Source: an uncultured Sterolibacterium sp. (lineage in GTDB: Bacteria > Pseudomonadota > Gammaproteobacteria > Burkholderiales > Rhodocyclaceae). Taken from it: a stretch of 54,604 bases of DNA. Shown in pieces: positions 54,463 to 54,604 of the stretch; the stretch's first letter is position 1, and each line of letters starts with the position of its first letter. Where the stretch lies: positions 1 through 54,604 of the forward strand of contig CAIVDC010000145.1 of the NCBI GenBank assembly GCA_903904605.1, read 5' to 3'. Position numbers and translations under genes: made by a program. The notes below the pieces were generated by a model. It had not been told where the DNA came from, searched no databases, and saw nothing but the letters and a program-made list of their open reading frames with translations.

Positions 54463-54604
54463 TTAGCCCGATATCGGCGCGGGCATGATCGGTATCACCC
54501 TGGGCTTGAGTTCGGGCGGCTTGACGGCGATCTTCCGCTGCCCGGGGAAGGCCAGGGCCTCGGTGAGCAGATAGGCGGCCTGGGCATAGGAAGTGGGGCA
54601 GAGC
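54463..54604 (-). CDS. C-terminal end of an unrecognised protein upstream of mobA (partial)
   Basis: The window ends within this gene. The visible 46 residues include CPTSYAQAAYLLTEALAFPG near the edge and a basic, Pro-rich tail (KPPELKPRVIPIMPAPISG) before TAA at 54463-54465. Its reading frame ends six bases before mobA on the same strand. No family is recognised from this part. Confidence 0.5.
   Translation of the reverse strand, partial: LCPTSYAQAAYLLTEALAFPGQRKIAVKPPELKPRVIPIMPAPISG

Overview
This 54.6-kb, GC-rich window looks like part of a betaproteobacterial chromosome. The reasons are tightly packed genes with ATGA/GTGA overlaps, frequent GTG/TTG starts, a Bug-type tricarboxylate receptor, a DUF2844-DUF3443 pair and a Gly(GCC)-Cys(GCA)-Leu(UAA) tRNA set. 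The assignment is an inference; no rRNA or other decisive marker is present. I see no prophage, transposase, integrase or CRISPR array.

Layout. (1) 1-1421, plus strand: the tail of exbD and an exported TPR protein. (2) 10830-1418, minus strand: a six-gene peptide-uptake operon with two tandem family-5 binding proteins, an exported M3 oligopeptidase, two permeases and a double-ATPase subunit. A MalT/LuxR-type (LAL) regulator lies divergent to it at 10974. (3) 13803-20364: a minus-strand group (GST, GNAT, PhzF, GNAT) back to back with a plus-strand group (EamA transporter, second M3 peptidase, proline iminopeptidase). (4) 20424-24572: a LytS/LytTR two-component operon led by a 62-residue membrane protein, then an EamA transporter coupled to threonine aldolase. 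(5) 40069-24593: thirteen minus-strand genes in series, apparently one catabolic operon. They encode an aldehyde dehydrogenase, an M24 pita-bread hydrolase with a changed metal site, a hydroxyacid dehydrogenase, a 2-oxoacid dehydrogenase complex (fused E1, E2, E3) with a VOC protein between E1 and E2, an Rbs-type ABC importer, a LacI regulator and a ZIP metal transporter. A consensus -35 with a LacI-like operator lies in front of it. Its substrate cannot be named from sequence and it is the best candidate here for an undescribed pathway. (6) 43095-40195: an OmpR/EnvZ-type pair followed by a TonB/TolA-like protein. (7) 43321-49370: a formyltransferase tail to tail with a TPR/ATP-grasp protein, a Gly/Ser/Thr-rich protein, the DUF2844-DUF3443 pair and a Tat-exported alpha/beta hydrolase. 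(8) 49434-53835: tRNA-Gly and tRNA-Cys, then 4.07 kb of metabolic genes (DUF2867, amidohydrolase, ene-reductase, Bug receptor), then tRNA-Leu. (9) 53872-54604: mobA and the end of an unrecognised gene.

Working picture: the cell trims and imports oligopeptides (region 2) and finishes them with cytoplasmic peptidases (region 3). It also imports a small carbon source and takes it through hydrolysis, oxidation and oxidative decarboxylation to an acyl-CoA under LacI control (region 5). Functional names rest on motifs read by eye; no database search was possible.
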